Origin: Brachypodium distachyon
Taxonomy: Eukaryota; Streptophyta; Magnoliopsida; Poales; Poaceae
Assembly (NCBI RefSeq): GCF_000005505.3
Contig: NC_016132.3
Location: 46,762,914-46,826,913 of the forward strand
Length of the DNA stretch: 64,000 nucleotides
Reading direction: 5' to 3'
The position numbers and the translations under genes are program-made. Below the pieces are notes generated by a model that saw only the letters and a program-made list of their open reading frames with translations, ran no database searches and was not told the origin of the DNA. Below, piece by piece: positions 1-11,840 of this stretch; position 1 is the stretch's first letter; the number at the start of each line of letters is the position of its first letter.

Positions 1-211
1 TCTGACGAGTTATTGACCAGACTGGATGCTCAACTTAGGAAGGTATGCATACGAGCTCGCCCTTTGATATCTTTCATCCAAACAAGTTAATTAGGTCATG
101 TTATGCATCTTTTGCTCCAGGGTTCTTTAGGCCAAAAGGATGGTAATATTAGTTCATCTCCAAAAGGATGGTAATATTAGTTCATCTCCAAAGCTGAGTT
201 CCATCCTTTGA
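1..211 (+). CDS. 3' end of an unidentified gene (partial, two exons)
   Basis: Bases 1-42 read openly as a short charged stretch (SDELLTRLDAQLRK) ending in AAG followed by a GT donor. A matching acceptor (TTCTTTAG) ends at 130. The second exon, 131-211, stays in phase and reaches a TGA at 209-211, adding about 26 residues that end in SSPKLSSIL. The leucine- and arginine-rich first piece could be the end of a coiled coil, but I do not recognise the family. The terminal exon contains a 28-bp tandem duplication (132-187) whose length is not a multiple of three, so the two copies are read in different frames. The second copy (QKDGNISSSPKL) looks like the original coding frame. The gene may therefore have an altered tail, or the acceptor may differ. 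The rest lies left of the window. Confidence 0.4.
132..187 (+). repeat. 28-bp tandem duplication, two copies
   Basis: Two identical adjacent copies (132-159 and 160-187) of a unit containing AAAAGGATGG and TAGTTCATCT. It lies immediately after the proposed acceptor of the last exon of the gene running off the left edge. A 28-bp duplication shifts the frame by one base. Confidence 0.9.
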
Positions 212-3200
212 CATGATATTCTATAGATTTATGAAGTCCTTCAGTAGGTTAACATCGTAGGTTCTATAATACTTGTCCATAAAAAGTATAAAATTGAAGT
301 TCCCTAGTTTTATCGGACGCTAATGTATGATATTATTCTGCGTTAACCATCCTTGATGTCTTGTTGACTGACGACGTTCTTGCTGTACGTTTGGTAATGC
401 CACTTCATTTGAGTTTTGGTTGATTCACATCACTAGCTGATGCTAATGTTGAGATTGGAAATTCATACCTGCGGTTGTTTTTATGTTCATCTTCATTATT
501 TAGTGGACTGCCCTAGACCAGCACATTCCATTTCTCCCTTGCGTCACGTAGCCAAGGTTCTACTCCCTGCGTTCGACAAGAATTTAGGAACGGAGGGAGT
601 ACATTGGATGGGACTGTGTTTTTTCTGTCAATTTTTGTGGCAGTTTCATGTTCAAAAATCCACCCACTGCATTTTTTTTTCCTGTTAATCTTTTGCGGCA
701 ATATCAGGCTCGAAAATCCTAGTTTGGTTATTTTCGTGATATTCGACATTCACTGGTAAGCAAACCCACATTTCCACCGACCTCATTGTTTTCCACTCGT
801 TATCCGGGATGTCAGGTTATCCAACCGTCAGCAAAGGTGCCCAATTGCCACTCCTACCGGCAGGTCACCGATGATTGCAGCGGATAATCCCAATAATTCG
901 CAAGTTGCAGGGAACCCTGATACTGCGCCACTTGGAACGACTGCCACGACAGGTCGCGAACGCGTCGTCATGCACGTATACATGACCATGGACTTTTGCA
1001 AGCCATGCACTAGCACCGTATCACACCCATGTGCATACATGAAAGAAGCCTACTGCGCTAAATGCATAATACGGCGAGGTCAACTGCTGCAGTTAGCTGG
1101 AAACAAATACTGGAACTAGTTACAATAATAATCCACCACTGACTCGCCTTGTTCCATGGGGAATGTTCGGCGGCGTACCAACCACCATAAAGAACAGTGG
1201 GAGGAAGAAAGGCTGTACACAAGGGATCCGCGTACAGATAAAAATTGTACTTGCCCATGATTGTGTTGTACGTATCTGCACCAAGGGAATAAGTACTGCT
1301 GGTAGTGTGTCTAGTACTCTAGTACTGGTAGCGTGTATAGCTTTGGCTCATCACGCGTCTCTCCATTTCTAGGGTGTCTTCGTTTTTGTGTAGTCCAGCT
1401 GGTGACATTTGCGCATGCTGTTTCCAAGTGGCTTCTGAAAGTTCCGAGCTGTGTCGTTCCTGATCTACGGCCGTGGGCATGGACCCATTTTTTCCTCTCG
1501 TCTCCATGTACCTTTGTACTTTCTCCTTTTCTTTTGAAACCTTACTTCTATTGCACGATATATTGCCTTCCTAGCGTGAACAGAACTTTCCCAATTAGGC
1601 ATTGCAGAAATGTGTGGATGCAGACACATGCCACGTTTGCCATTAGGGCAGATTCGGAGTCACGAAGTGGCATGCAACTGTAAAAATAAGCCCTTTACAA
1701 ACAGCTCTTTTCTGAACCTGAATTCGCAGCGCTCGGCCAAGTTTTATGTCGCTTGAAGGGAAGGCTCCATTGCTGTGGCTGAGTGCTGCTGATCCTAGCT
1801 AGGCCTGCTACAACAACCCATTTTGGGTTTGCAATGCAAGCAATCCGTTCTGGTCCTGTATGCCCTGCGAAAGATGAGTATTGTCAGCTCCAGTAGAATA
1901 CCATCACGCTCCTTATCAGACCTGGGATTGCGGGGTTTGTACATATTTTACACCCGGACACTGCATGATGATAAGACTACTGATCGCGCGCCTACCATGC
2001 AGTGAGATCCGGGATACGCGTGCGACATAGTGGCCACACGAAGGCAGACATCCTCCTGTAACATGGACGACTCTCATCAACTCAAACCTATCTAGTAGAA
2101 GAAATCTGATCACGGAATCCATTTATTGCTAATCAACCGAACAGAAACACGCGCACGTCAGCCGTTGAAATGACCTTGCCCTGTGGATCAGATTGCAGCC
2201 AAGCTGTAGTAAGTTGGAGCCAGGACAATTTTAAACTCCCGCGCTGCTGTACAAAACACATGTAGCGGTGTCCGGTGTGTGATGGTGTGGTCAAATGGAC
2301 GGTGAGCTGGAGCTGAGACACCAATGGGGTAGCAGCATGTGCCCGCCACAGAATATTTGCCTCATTGGCATGTGGCCTTGCTCTCCCCTCCCCCATGGCA
2401 TCCATATTCGCCGATAGTCACGGACAAATTTGGAGCCGGCGGCGTCGCTTTTGGGCTGATGAGCTGTGGGAGTGGGATTCGGGGTGGAAGCCGCTTGCTT
2501 TGTTCGTGCTGACCCCCGCCGTAACACGGAGCTGTGTGTTGATCGAAATTGGCAGAAAGACGGGATGTTGTAAAGGAGAAAAGGCAGATCGGTGGCACTG
2601 CACGTTGATTTCTCTGATGAATAAGAGATCTCGATGAATAATCGTGCTACTACGTGAGAGCAAGCAACGTCGTGGAACTGCTACAAATCACTACGTACAA
2701 CAAGCCCCCTGACAAAAACAACAAAAACAGTACTGGTATCATACAGTATCTGTCGTGTCTGACAGGAGCTGTACAAGTACTTAGAGCACGAGTCCCGAGG
2801 ACCAAATGTCCGGCGATGATTCGTGAGAGCCGAGACGGGCGGTGTCTGATCGCGTCTTGGATGTGGTGGTGATTCTGGCCGGAGAAATATACAAAAGGCC
2901 TATTTTTGGCGTGGCGCTGGATGATCCCATGTGACCATGACTAGGACACGAATTTGTTCGTTTGTTAACCAAAGTTAATTCAGCATTATGTTTTTGTTTC
3001 GGTGATTTTGTACTCTGAGTACTTTCGGGTTGGTACCTTCTGCCTCCCTCTCTGGCTGTGCTCCGTCCGGGCTGATGACTCTGCATGCGTAATCAATCGC
3101 TTCCTAGCTGGCAAATCTGATTTTCAGAGGGACATCAAATCTGGATATCTATACCAATATATTAAATTAGAGTTGGTGGTGATGGTACGTCACTTCACCG

Positions 3201-3229
3201 ATACGGATCTGCCACCGTTGTCCCACGCG
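212..3229. other. Intergenic, no gene recognised
   Basis: Apart from a 37-bp MITE remnant at 563-599, nothing in this stretch supports a gene. Open frames on both strands are short, lack recognisable motifs, and show no consistent splice structure. Some GT-rich and AT-rich patches look like eroded transposon DNA without visible ends. Confidence 0.5.
563..599. mobile_element. Stowaway MITE remnant (almost only its ends)
   Basis: A 37-bp unit runs from CTCCCTGCGTTC to GAACGGAGGGAG and is flanked by TA on both sides. The two ends are inverted copies of the standard grass Stowaway terminus. Nearly all internal sequence is missing, so this is either an internal-deletion product or a very short family member. 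Confidence 0.75.
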
Positions 3230-3754
3230 CCTTTTAATCCCGGCTCCCGCGGTTCTCAAGCGCAGAAAAAACACGTACCGTTCAAAAAAAAAAAAGAAAA
3301 AACAGAACCCTCCTCGCTCCTCCTCTCCTACGAATCTCACCCCCACCCGATCCGGATCTCACCAGGCCCGCCGCCGCTCTTGGTCGCCTCCACCAACTTG
3401 TGAGCGTCGGCGGCGTCCATATGTGGAAGGCGGCTGCGGACCCGCGGCTCCGTCGCGCGCCCCGACCGCCGCCTCCACCGGCTTGTGTGCGCCGGTGGCT
3501 CCCCGCGGGACTTGGACGGCGATGGGATGAGCCTGAGGCCGGGATGGCGGTGGCCTCATGCAAGGCAGCAGGGACCCGGTCGGTGCGAGCCATCAGTGGC
3601 CCTCCCGACGGACAGCGGCGCGCGGGCACGGCGAACGGGCAGACAAGGCTGTGAAAGGGCGCACAGGCGTACCGGGCGGCAAGTGGGAGCAGGCGGCGCA
3701 CGGGAGTGGACGGGCAGCAGGAATCTATGGGTGGAGGCGGTGCGCACAAGCGGA

Positions 3755-3858
3755 CGGCCGCACAATGTTCGGTGGCGGGATAAATCGGGACGGGGAGAGA
3801 AGCGGGCGGCCGCGCAATGTTCGGTGGCGGGATGAATCGGGACGGGGAGAAGAGGAGT
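3755..3858 (+). repeat. 52-bp tandem repeat, two copies
   Basis: Units starting CGGCCGCACAATG at 3755 and CGGCCGCGCAATG at 3807 share about 48 of 52 bases, including GTTCGGTGGCGGGAT and AATCGGGACGGGGAGA. The second copy fades near 3855. Confidence 0.85.
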
Positions 3859-4178
3859 TTGCACTCAGGGTGAATGGAGAGAATAATCAGAGGGAGAGCG
3901 AGAGAAATTGAGAGAAGTTATTTGAGAAGCAAAATAGAGAGTAGGAGTAATAGAAGAGCAGAAACGCTGTTTTATACTGCCGGTTGCTTTACATGATGGC
4001 TGCTGCTTGCTGTCTTGATACCGATGCTTGCTGTTTAAATTTTAATGAAATTGCGGTTAGATTTTATGCGCAACCAACGGAGCTACCAGTGTGTTTCGTC
4101 AAGAGTACTGCCTCGATCAGGAACTTCTAGAGGTTGGGCGTACAAGACCTGCGACTGCGAGGAGGACGTACGCGGATC

Positions 4179-4262
4179 AAGGTCAAGTTATATGCGCAGG
4201 ATAAAGATTTTGGGTTGGGCACTTGGGCCCAAGGTCAAGTTATATGCGCAGGATAAAGATTT
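4179..4262 (+). repeat. 32-bp direct repeat, spaced 52 bp start to start
   Basis: The same 32 bases, containing GGTCAAGTTATATGCGCAGG, occur at 4179-4210 and 4231-4262, separated by 20 bases. Confidence 0.9.
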
Positions 4263-5761
4263 GTGAACGAACGCGAGCGGCGAGACTATGAGAGAGAGTC
4301 AACGTGTCTACAAAAATGATTAAATCCAAATTGAGAGATCAAGCCTCTCTAAGCGCTGTCATGCATAACAATCCATCCCTGTGAACTACTACCATATCCT
4401 AATGATAAACTATTAGAATTAATTCCTTGAGACGCACAAGGAGATGGAATGGAGACAACCATGCCCGGTGCGCTCCTAATTCGTCCTTACATGCATGTGA
4501 GAATCCCAAAAGCGTTGATTGGGCGTGCAATTATCGCCATGATGCACGTACCCGCCGCTCGCAACGAATGGAGGCCGGATGCCTTGTGCTGAACGGAAGA
4601 AGAAGAAGAAGGAGAAGACGCCTTCTTCAGTTTCTTGTGCGACTTTTGCTGTTGGTTGCGGTCTCGCAGCTCGATAATGCATTGCAGCTTCGGCGCTGCC
4701 GAATTCAGCGCCGGACGTTACGGGCCGGCACCAGCTGGCCCAACATATAGGAGTACGTACGTACACACCGGTAGCTAGCTAACTAGGGCCGGGCGGCGGC
4801 GGCTGTACAGCGCAGAGGCACGAGGCATATATGGGATCAGCGCGCCGCGGTGCCAAGCCCGATGATATCGCGAGGCACGGCTGGCGCGCGAACGGCGAGA
4901 TTCCAAAACCAGCCGAGGTGGATGTCTATAGTGCACCGAACCACCGAACGAGTAGACGGATTGATTAGCTGCAGGCCGATTGGAACTTTCGCCGTTCGGT
5001 GCATCTATCGACCATTCACCGTGACCAATGCACAATTAAGACCCGGAGAAACCAATTTTTTTCTTTTTCTTTTTGGAAACAGTTTTTTTTTCACAGATAC
5101 GTACATACTCACCCATGAATCCTCACGCACGCATGTAATCCTATGAACACCTTTGACTTTGAGTCACTGAGTCAACGGATCTTGAGGTCGGTGAATTCAT
5201 CATGTGTGTCTCGTTGTTAATGAGTACGTTACTTATTACTGAAAGAATAGCGTCAGTAAAATCTTGTGATAAATTCAGGTAAATGTGAGTTGCCAAGCCT
5301 AAGACAAGGGTTGTCTGTCTCTAGTGATTTGAGGCTCCAGGAAAAAATGGTAAAATAAGATCTAGAATTTTAAATGAATCCATATGATCACTATAGTTAG
5401 CATACTTTCATTGCAAAATCTATAATACATGGCATGATGCACCGATGGTTTAGGACTTTGGGAGTCGGAGGACGCTAGCGAACGACGATATACGACAGAA
5501 AGGGCGGGCGCATTTAGCCAAACAACAACAGAGATCAGGAGATGATAAGGTCGAGATTTGGAAGACGAGTAGACGAACAATACAAGTCTCCTGCACGACT
5601 CACGAGAAAATGAATAGATGCGAGTCCGCGACAGAATACAGATCGATCGATAGACTCACTGAAAACCGAGCGGATTGATCCGGTCCGACTAGGAGGGTAC
5701 ACGTTGTGCACAGGCCAACAAGGTGAGCATAGAAGGCCTGGACAGGGACATGGGTTGTTGT

Positions 5762-5935
5762 ATTTTTTTTTTCTAATTAAATATGCACATCATGATTCAT
5801 AAGTGTAATTTGGGGCCCTATGCAGGCGCTCACCTCACACACCCCGCCAACGGCCCCATCCATGACTTGAACTCGGTGGGCTACTTTCACCACAAGAAAC
5901 CTAACCAACTGAGCATAAGTCTTGCTCCTGCACTC
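5762..5935 (-). mobile_element. tRNA-derived SINE, minus strand
   Basis: Read on the minus strand, an A-box-like stretch (TATGCTCAGTTGGTTAGG, 5902-5919) is followed about 45 bases on by a B-box-like stretch (CGAGTTCAAGTC, 5864-5875). A body of about 90 bases then ends in a poly-A-like tail (5763-5772, seen as T on the plus strand). This is the layout of a tRNA-related SINE with an internal RNA polymerase III promoter. The tRNA half is degenerate and does not fold as a functional tRNA. Exact ends and target duplications were not found. Confidence 0.5.
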
Positions 5936-7456
5936 GTCGCCGCTGTGAGCGAGGCTTGATGTTTCCTATGGACCTTCGAACCATGTCATGGCCAGAAAGA
6001 CGTTGTTGACGTAGAAGCCGAGAATTAGCTAGGTGCAGCAACAAAATGCCGATGACAGTGACCTGAGAAACATGTTGTTATTATCTCGAAGAAGAAGGCG
6101 ACAAAAGAGCTAGATGACCACTCCAAATCTAGCCAAACAAATCTGGAGAGACCTGGCCTCAATAGATCTGCGATTAGGTCAAATGTGACCAAGTTTTGCC
6201 GATCGGAGAAACAAAATGTGACAATGAAAACTAAAAAGTATATCCCCACCCCCCGTCCATGGCTACAGTGGCCATGGTTTTAGCGGGGGAGGGGGATTGC
6301 AATGTGGCGCAAAATGGTGTTGGCCTGTGCCGATTGTTTCTGACATGCCGGGCCCGCCTAAGAGCTGGTTTTGTCACATACATTGTTGCGTTCTTATTTG
6401 CTTTTAGCTCTGAGCGTGGATCGTACCTTGTACTACATAGCAATTTTGCCCGTATACACCGGTGTGGGTAGTGTTGCTCTTATCCGGAGAATAAATAGGA
6501 CGACGTACACTTATTATTGCGTAGCCGCGCTGCAAATATAGCTCGAAGTAGCGAAACAGAGCGACGAAAGCGAAGGACGAAGGAAAACACAAAACGGCTG
6601 CAGTTGAGTGTCGACATACGGCAGGGTCGTTGCCGTGAGGTTGCGTGGAAGCTTGGGTCAAGAAGCACAATCTGGGTTTTGGAATAGGAACGTGATCAGC
6701 TCGAACCACAAAATTGTTTTGACCTCCAGTGTGCGAAATGTATATGAAAATCGAGATTTGACACGACGCAGTGTCACGGGGGACGCATCAACTGTTTTTT
6801 GCATGGGCACCATCTCGTGACATCCAATCCCCAAACATGGACAGGGACGATGCTCAAGAAGCTGCTAGCAGCAACTCACAAGCAATTGGGGCCGGAACTA
6901 TAACAACTTGGTACCCTGTTCAATGCAGGTGATCAGTGGCCACGGAGCAAATGCTCTAGTGTTGCTATGAGTACAGTCGAGGATCCGGATCTTTCACGAG
7001 GAATTAGCGTATCACATACCAAAAAAAAAACGCTCGAAAGAATCAACGTTGCACCTCCAAATGCAACCGGAGTCAACATTTCAAAATCAGAAGCGGAAAC
7101 AAAACACCAGCATGAAGGTTACTTGCGGCCGAAAGAAGAAGGTTTTTCAGCCTTTCTCACCGGTGGCCAGGCCCACGGTGACCCACTAGTACGGGGCGCA
7201 CCCGTGATAACGGAAACGGACCCCCAAACTGATATCCGGCGTAACGGGGGAAACTTTGACCTGACCCGCGGCGAGCAGCCAGCAAGGCGCGCACAACGGC
7301 ACAAGCGCAAGTGCCGAAGCGCGTCGCGTCGCACCACCCAGCTCTGCGGCCAGGCCAGCCAACAATGCCAAGCGCGGCAGGTGCCGCCCGGTCTACGCAC
7401 GGCGCCACCCTAAACTTAAAAACTCTAAAGCTGCGTCCCCCCACGCAAGAGCGCAA
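5936..7456. other. Intergenic DNA upstream of the aspartic protease gene
   Basis: No gene is recognised here. The last few hundred bases become GC-rich towards the promoter of the next gene. Open frames between 6967 and 7600 are present on both strands but lack motifs and are probably chance frames in GC-rich promoter DNA. Confidence 0.5.
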
Positions 7457-7465
7457 GATAAATAC
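7457..7465 (+). promoter_or_regulatory. TATA-like box of the aspartic protease gene
   Basis: GATAAATAC lies about 260 bases before the chosen start codon, in otherwise GC-rich DNA. It would place transcription start near 7490 and give a 5' UTR of roughly 230 bases. The assignment rests on position and composition only. Confidence 0.35.
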
Positions 7466-7717
7466 GCACTCCAAAGCGGCACACACACGCACGAGGCCCG
7501 AAACGCGAGCGCAAACAAACGCACCACCGCCGCGGCGCTTGCAAGTTGCAGCGGCAGCAGCAGCTCGACTTGTCTAGGCTGCCTGGAGCCAAGAGACATC
7601 AGACGCGCGCATTATTACATTGGCGCGTACCGTCGCCGGCCGCTGCGGTGGCGTGACAAGCTAAGAAGGGGATCAAGATTCAAGAAGCGAGCGCGCGGCG
7701 GGCGCCGGCCGTCGTCA

Positions 7718-10700
7718 ATGGCGGGTCGCCGCCTGACGCTGCTGCTGCTGATGGCGGTGGCCGCGCTCTCGGCGGGCGCGAGCGGCAAGTCGGCGCGGTT
7801 CGAGCTGATCCGCAGCGGGCCGGCGTCCTTCCAGGAGATGGCGCTCCACGACCGCGACCGGGTGGCGTCCTTCGCCGCCGCGCGCGGGCGGCGGCACGGG
7901 CGTCGCGGCGCCCGGGAGACCGCGGCCGGATCGGCGTCGTCGTCGGAGTCTGCCTTCGCGATGCCGCTCACGTCCGCCGCGTACACGGGCATCGGGCAGT
8001 ACTTCGTGCGGTTCCGCGTGGGCACCCCGGCGCAGCCGTTCCTGCTCGTTGCCGACACCGGCAGCGACCTCACCTGGGTCAAGTGCCGCCCCGCCAAGGC
8101 CGCGGCCGCCTCCACGAACTCGTCATCGTCGGCATCGGCTTCGTCCCCGCGGCGCGCGTTCCGGCCGGAGAAATCCAAGACGTGGGCGCCCATCCCGTGC
8201 GCGTCCGACACCTGCAGCAAGTCCCTCCCCTTCTCCCTCTCCACCTGCCCCACGCCCGGCAGCCCCTGCGCCTACGACTACCGGTCAGCCTTCTCACTGC
8301 TCATCATTCGCATTACGCACAAAGATTGATTTAGCACCAGTAGCACGAGGATTGGAATGGCGATCGGTCTGGGCGGGGCATGGTTTGGTTTGGTTCCCCG
8401 CATTGATGAGACGCGAGCAGCGGGAGCGACCATTAGTGGTTGGTTGGTGGGCGAGTCGGATGAATCTCGCTCGCATTGCAGAGCTCTCCTCCGGTCCGGG
8501 CAACGCGATGCAGGAGGGGGCCCCGGCCAGGGCCGCGTTTAATGTGCTGCCATTGATGATGCACGCAGCTCTGCTCCGGGCAGCCCCGGCCTGCCTCGCC
8601 TTACTGATACTGTCTACTAGTACCAGGCTACCAGCACCCAGTTGTACTACGAGTCTACTAGTGGCAGAGCACGGCATTGATGACTTCGGCCATATAGGTC
8701 GACGGTGTCCCTCTTCGTATGTGGACACTAGCACTTCGTATATGGAACTCCCTCCCCCATCTTTGAATCGCTCATCATCAATATGCCGCTGGTCTCAGGC
8801 GGCGGCGAAGTAGTCTTTGATCCATCTGATCGTCGCTTTCCCGGGGAGCATATTGAATGCGTCTTGCTCACACTCCATCACACCCAAGGACTCCCCTGTC
8901 GCACACACTGACATAGGATAGCCATCGTCCCTCTGCTCAGGAAGGCCATAATTAAACGGGAAAGAAAGAAAGAAAGAAAAATGGCATCCTAAAACCTATC
9001 CAAATGTTCTATTCGGTGGATATGGACATTTTGCATCCAAAATCATCTTTCAATGGCATCCCCTAAACGGACAAAATGACATGTTTGTCTGGACACATCC
9101 CCAAACTTGTCCCAAATTTGGAGGAGGTTTGGGGTGTCTGGACATTGTCCGGTGCTCTTTTTTGTCCGTCCGGACCCACAACAAGAGATGGGAAAAGTGA
9201 AAAGTAAAAGAGAAAGTATAAAGAGAAGAAAAAACTAATTTGGAAAAGAAAATTGGGGATGCGGTTGGGTGATGATGGTGGACATGGGAAAACATATGTC
9301 CCCTTGCTACTCCAAATTGCTACTCCAAATGACAAAAAGGTACATTTTGGGACAAAATACGGGTTTCATTGCAGCGGCTCTTATATCTCCCGATCGAGCT
9401 CGCGAAAGCGGATGGGCCCGACCGATCACATTAGCTGCTGCTGCTGCTGCATCAACATGCGCGCATATGCATTGGATCCCAACAGCGCCGGCCAGGGAGG
9501 GGCCGCTTCTCTTCTCCCATGCCGCGCAGGACATCTAGTTTTTTTTGTGTGTATTTCATATCGGTGTGGGTTCGCTTGCCGCATGTGCACGTTGCCGGGT
9601 GTTCATATCTAGGACTGGCAATCTGTTGTTTAAACAAGAGAACGGCAGCCGCCGCGCTCCTTTCGTTTCGACTCAGGCAGCTAGCGGCGAGCAGCAGCCG
9701 CGGTACTTTTAATACTCGTATATAGTACTGCTCGACTTTGCTTGCGGCGTCATGTGCACGATGGATTGGGTTATACTCCATCACCATCAGTGTCCGTGTC
9801 ACGGTGTCAGGACAGTGAACATATTCCTTAGGAAAGGAGACACCGGAAAGGGAGTTTTTAAAACATCAAGACCGTATACGGTTGCAGATTAGTCTAGGGA
9901 TTCCACGACAGTTAGGTGTACGTACGATATATGGAGGTCGTGAGGGATAGTGGGCACATAACATGGCGTCTCGCTGAAGGTCCAAAGAAAGAACAAACAG
10001 CGAGCACGCACACCCATACTGTCATGGACTGGGGTTAATAACATGCGTGTCGCCAACATGCAGCGCTTGTAGACTGTTCTTGTACTGGCCTACAGGGAAA
10101 TCTTGTTGCCTGCCTGTTTGTGAAAGCAAGACATGTGGAGCGCCCCACTCTCTCCTCTCCCTGCCTACTACTACTCTGTATCAAAGGATATGGAGTAATA
10201 CCAGGCTCTGTTTCTTCAAAGAAACCATGTTTCCTGCAGAGATTTTGCTATCCAACGTCAAAAGTCAAGTTTCCTACCAAAGCATATGTGTATCTGATCA
10301 ATCAGTTCATGGGAGTGCAAAGAAAGGGCAACTACCTCAACCGGTAAAGCTAATAAATTATTCCGTGGGAGACTTGGACCATACCTGGGCCACGTTCTGT
10401 TTGGTCAAAACTGTTTTTTTTTTGCGGGGGTCTTTTGACCAACATAAATTAGCAATCCTCCGGTTCAAATGCGCTGTACTGTAGTACTGCTCAATCAGGT
10501 AGTGGTAAAACAGATGAACTATGCGGCGCTGCTCACCAATCAGGTCGGCATGCAGCGCCATTGACGCTGGTGAAGAGTGAAGACATGACATAGTGTCCGT
10601 GTTAGGTCCACCTTGTTGGGATCCTTTGCGATCAGTTCATGGAAAGGCATCACCCTTTCCACCTGTTTAATGATTGTGCTGGAGACTGGAGAGGAGAGGA

Positions 10701-11840
10701 TCGCTTGCAAGCGAGTCCTTTGTACTGGTGCACAAGCATACTCACCGAGTATATCCTAGTGGGAATTGCACGGTTTCAGACAGGCGGTCACCCGGTCAAA
10801 CCTGGTGTTTCAGGAGATGTTTTGATGAGATTACGATCAAGTAGCTGCACTTTACGAGTAACATAACATAGAGTATTTTGTTCGAGCGAGTGATGAGATC
10901 CTCGAATCGCGGCATGTGCCCGTGCACGTCAGATCGCAGTCGCTTATTCTACTGGATGTGTTGCAGGTACAAGGATGGGTCGGCGGCGCGCGGCACGGTG
11001 GGCACGGAGTCGGCGACCATCGCGCTGTCGTCGTCGTCGTCGTCGTCCAAGAACAAGGTGAAGAAGGCCAAGCTCCAGGGCCTGGTCCTGGGCTGCACGG
11101 GCTCCTACACCGGCCCAAGCTTCGAGGCCTCGGACGGCGTCCTGAGCCTGGGCTACAGCAACGTCTCCTTCGCGTCCCACGCCGCCTCGCGCTTCGGCGG
11201 CCGCTTCTCCTACTGCCTCGTCGACCATCTCTCCCCCCGCAACGCCACCAGCTACCTCACCTTCGGCCCAAACTCCGCCCTCTCCGGCCCGTGCCCCGCC
11301 GCCGCCGGGCCCGGGGCGCGTCAGACGCCGTTGGTGCTCGACAGCCGGATGCGCCCCTTCTACGACGTCAGCATCAAGGCCATCTCCGTGGACGGGGAGT
11401 TGCTCAAGATCCCGCGCGACGTCTGGGAGGTCGACGGCGGCGGCGGCGTCATCGTCGACTCCGGCACCAGCCTCACGGTGCTGGCCAAGCCGGCCTACCG
11501 CGCCGTCGTGGCCGCGCTCGGCAAGAAGCTCGCCCGCTTCCCGCGCGTCGCCATGGACCCCTTCGAGTACTGCTACAACTGGACCTCGCCGTCGCGCAAG
11601 GACGAAGGCGACGACCTGCCAAAGCTGGCCGTGCACTTCGCCGGGTCGGCGCGGCTGGAGCCGCCGTCCAAGAGCTACGTGATCGACGCGGCGCCCGGCG
11701 TCAAGTGCATCGGCGTGCAGGAGGGGCCATGGCCCGGGATCTCCGTCATCGGCAACATCTTGCAGCAGGAGCACCTCTGGGAGTTCGACCTCAAGAACCG
11801 ACGGCTCAGATTCAAGAGGTCGCGGTGCACGCACTCGTGA
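7718..11840 (+). CDS. Aspartic protease, nepenthesin-like (family A1), secreted
   Basis: Two exons, 7718-8283 and 10967-11840, encode 479 residues. The intron has GT and AG ends and splits an arginine codon. Residues 1-22 form a leucine- and alanine-rich signal peptide, and a basic propeptide follows to about residue 80. The mature start is marked by GIGQYFVRFRVGTP. The first catalytic motif is DTGS at 113-116 and the second is DSGT at 353-356, so both aspartates are present. Cysteine-rich stretches between them (CSKSLPFSLSTC, then YCLVDHL) fit the nepenthesin-type insert. This family cleaves proteins at acidic pH in the apoplast, vacuole or secretory route; the particular substrate cannot be read from sequence. 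The first ATG after the TATA-like box was chosen because it opens directly into the signal peptide. Both exons are very GC-rich, unlike the 2.7-kb intron, which carries repeat DNA. The family call is firm; the subfamily is not. Confidence 0.93.
8284..10966 (+). other. Large intron of the aspartic protease gene
   Basis: This 2.68-kb intron is AT-richer than its exons. It holds a GAAA microsatellite near 8960 and repeat-like DNA between about 8980 and 9350 (terms such as TGTCCGGACCCA recur), but no element with clear ends. No coding motif was seen on either strand, so it looks like an ordinary intron swollen by old insertions. Confidence 0.7.
8958..8980 (+). repeat. GAAA microsatellite
   Basis: About five tandem GAAA units lie inside the aspartic protease intron. 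Confidence 0.85.

Larger units (their letters stand above)
3230..4270. other. GC-rich segment with local duplications, no clear gene
   Basis: Base composition changes sharply to GC-rich between about 3300 and 3870, following a poly-A run at 3285-3296. Several long open frames overlap in all frames, as expected for GC-rich DNA, and none shows a known motif. It resembles the 5' UTR or first exon of a grass gene that has been copied or captured, but no splice-consistent continuation was found. Two pairs of duplicated units lie inside (3755-3858 and 4179-4262). Confidence 0.4.

Noticed and set aside
2133..3086. Several overlapping open frames on both strands
   Set aside because: No motif, no codon preference distinguishing one frame, and no splice partners; typical chance frames in moderately GC-rich DNA.
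3282..3911. Long Arg/Pro/Gly-rich open frames
   Set aside because: All six frames are open because the DNA is GC-rich, and tandem duplications pass through them; no conserved domain is visible.
5902..5919. Possible tRNA gene on the minus strand
   Set aside because: The A- and B-box-like motifs are present, but the acceptor and anticodon stems do not pair; a SINE fits better.
6967..7413. 148-residue frame upstream of the aspartic protease
   Set aside because: It is low-complexity, overlaps promoter DNA including the TATA-like region, and is open on the other strand too.
10944..11834. Long minus-strand frame opposite the protease exon 2
   Set aside because: It is a shadow of the GC-rich protease coding exon; the plus strand has the DSGT motif and full family similarity.
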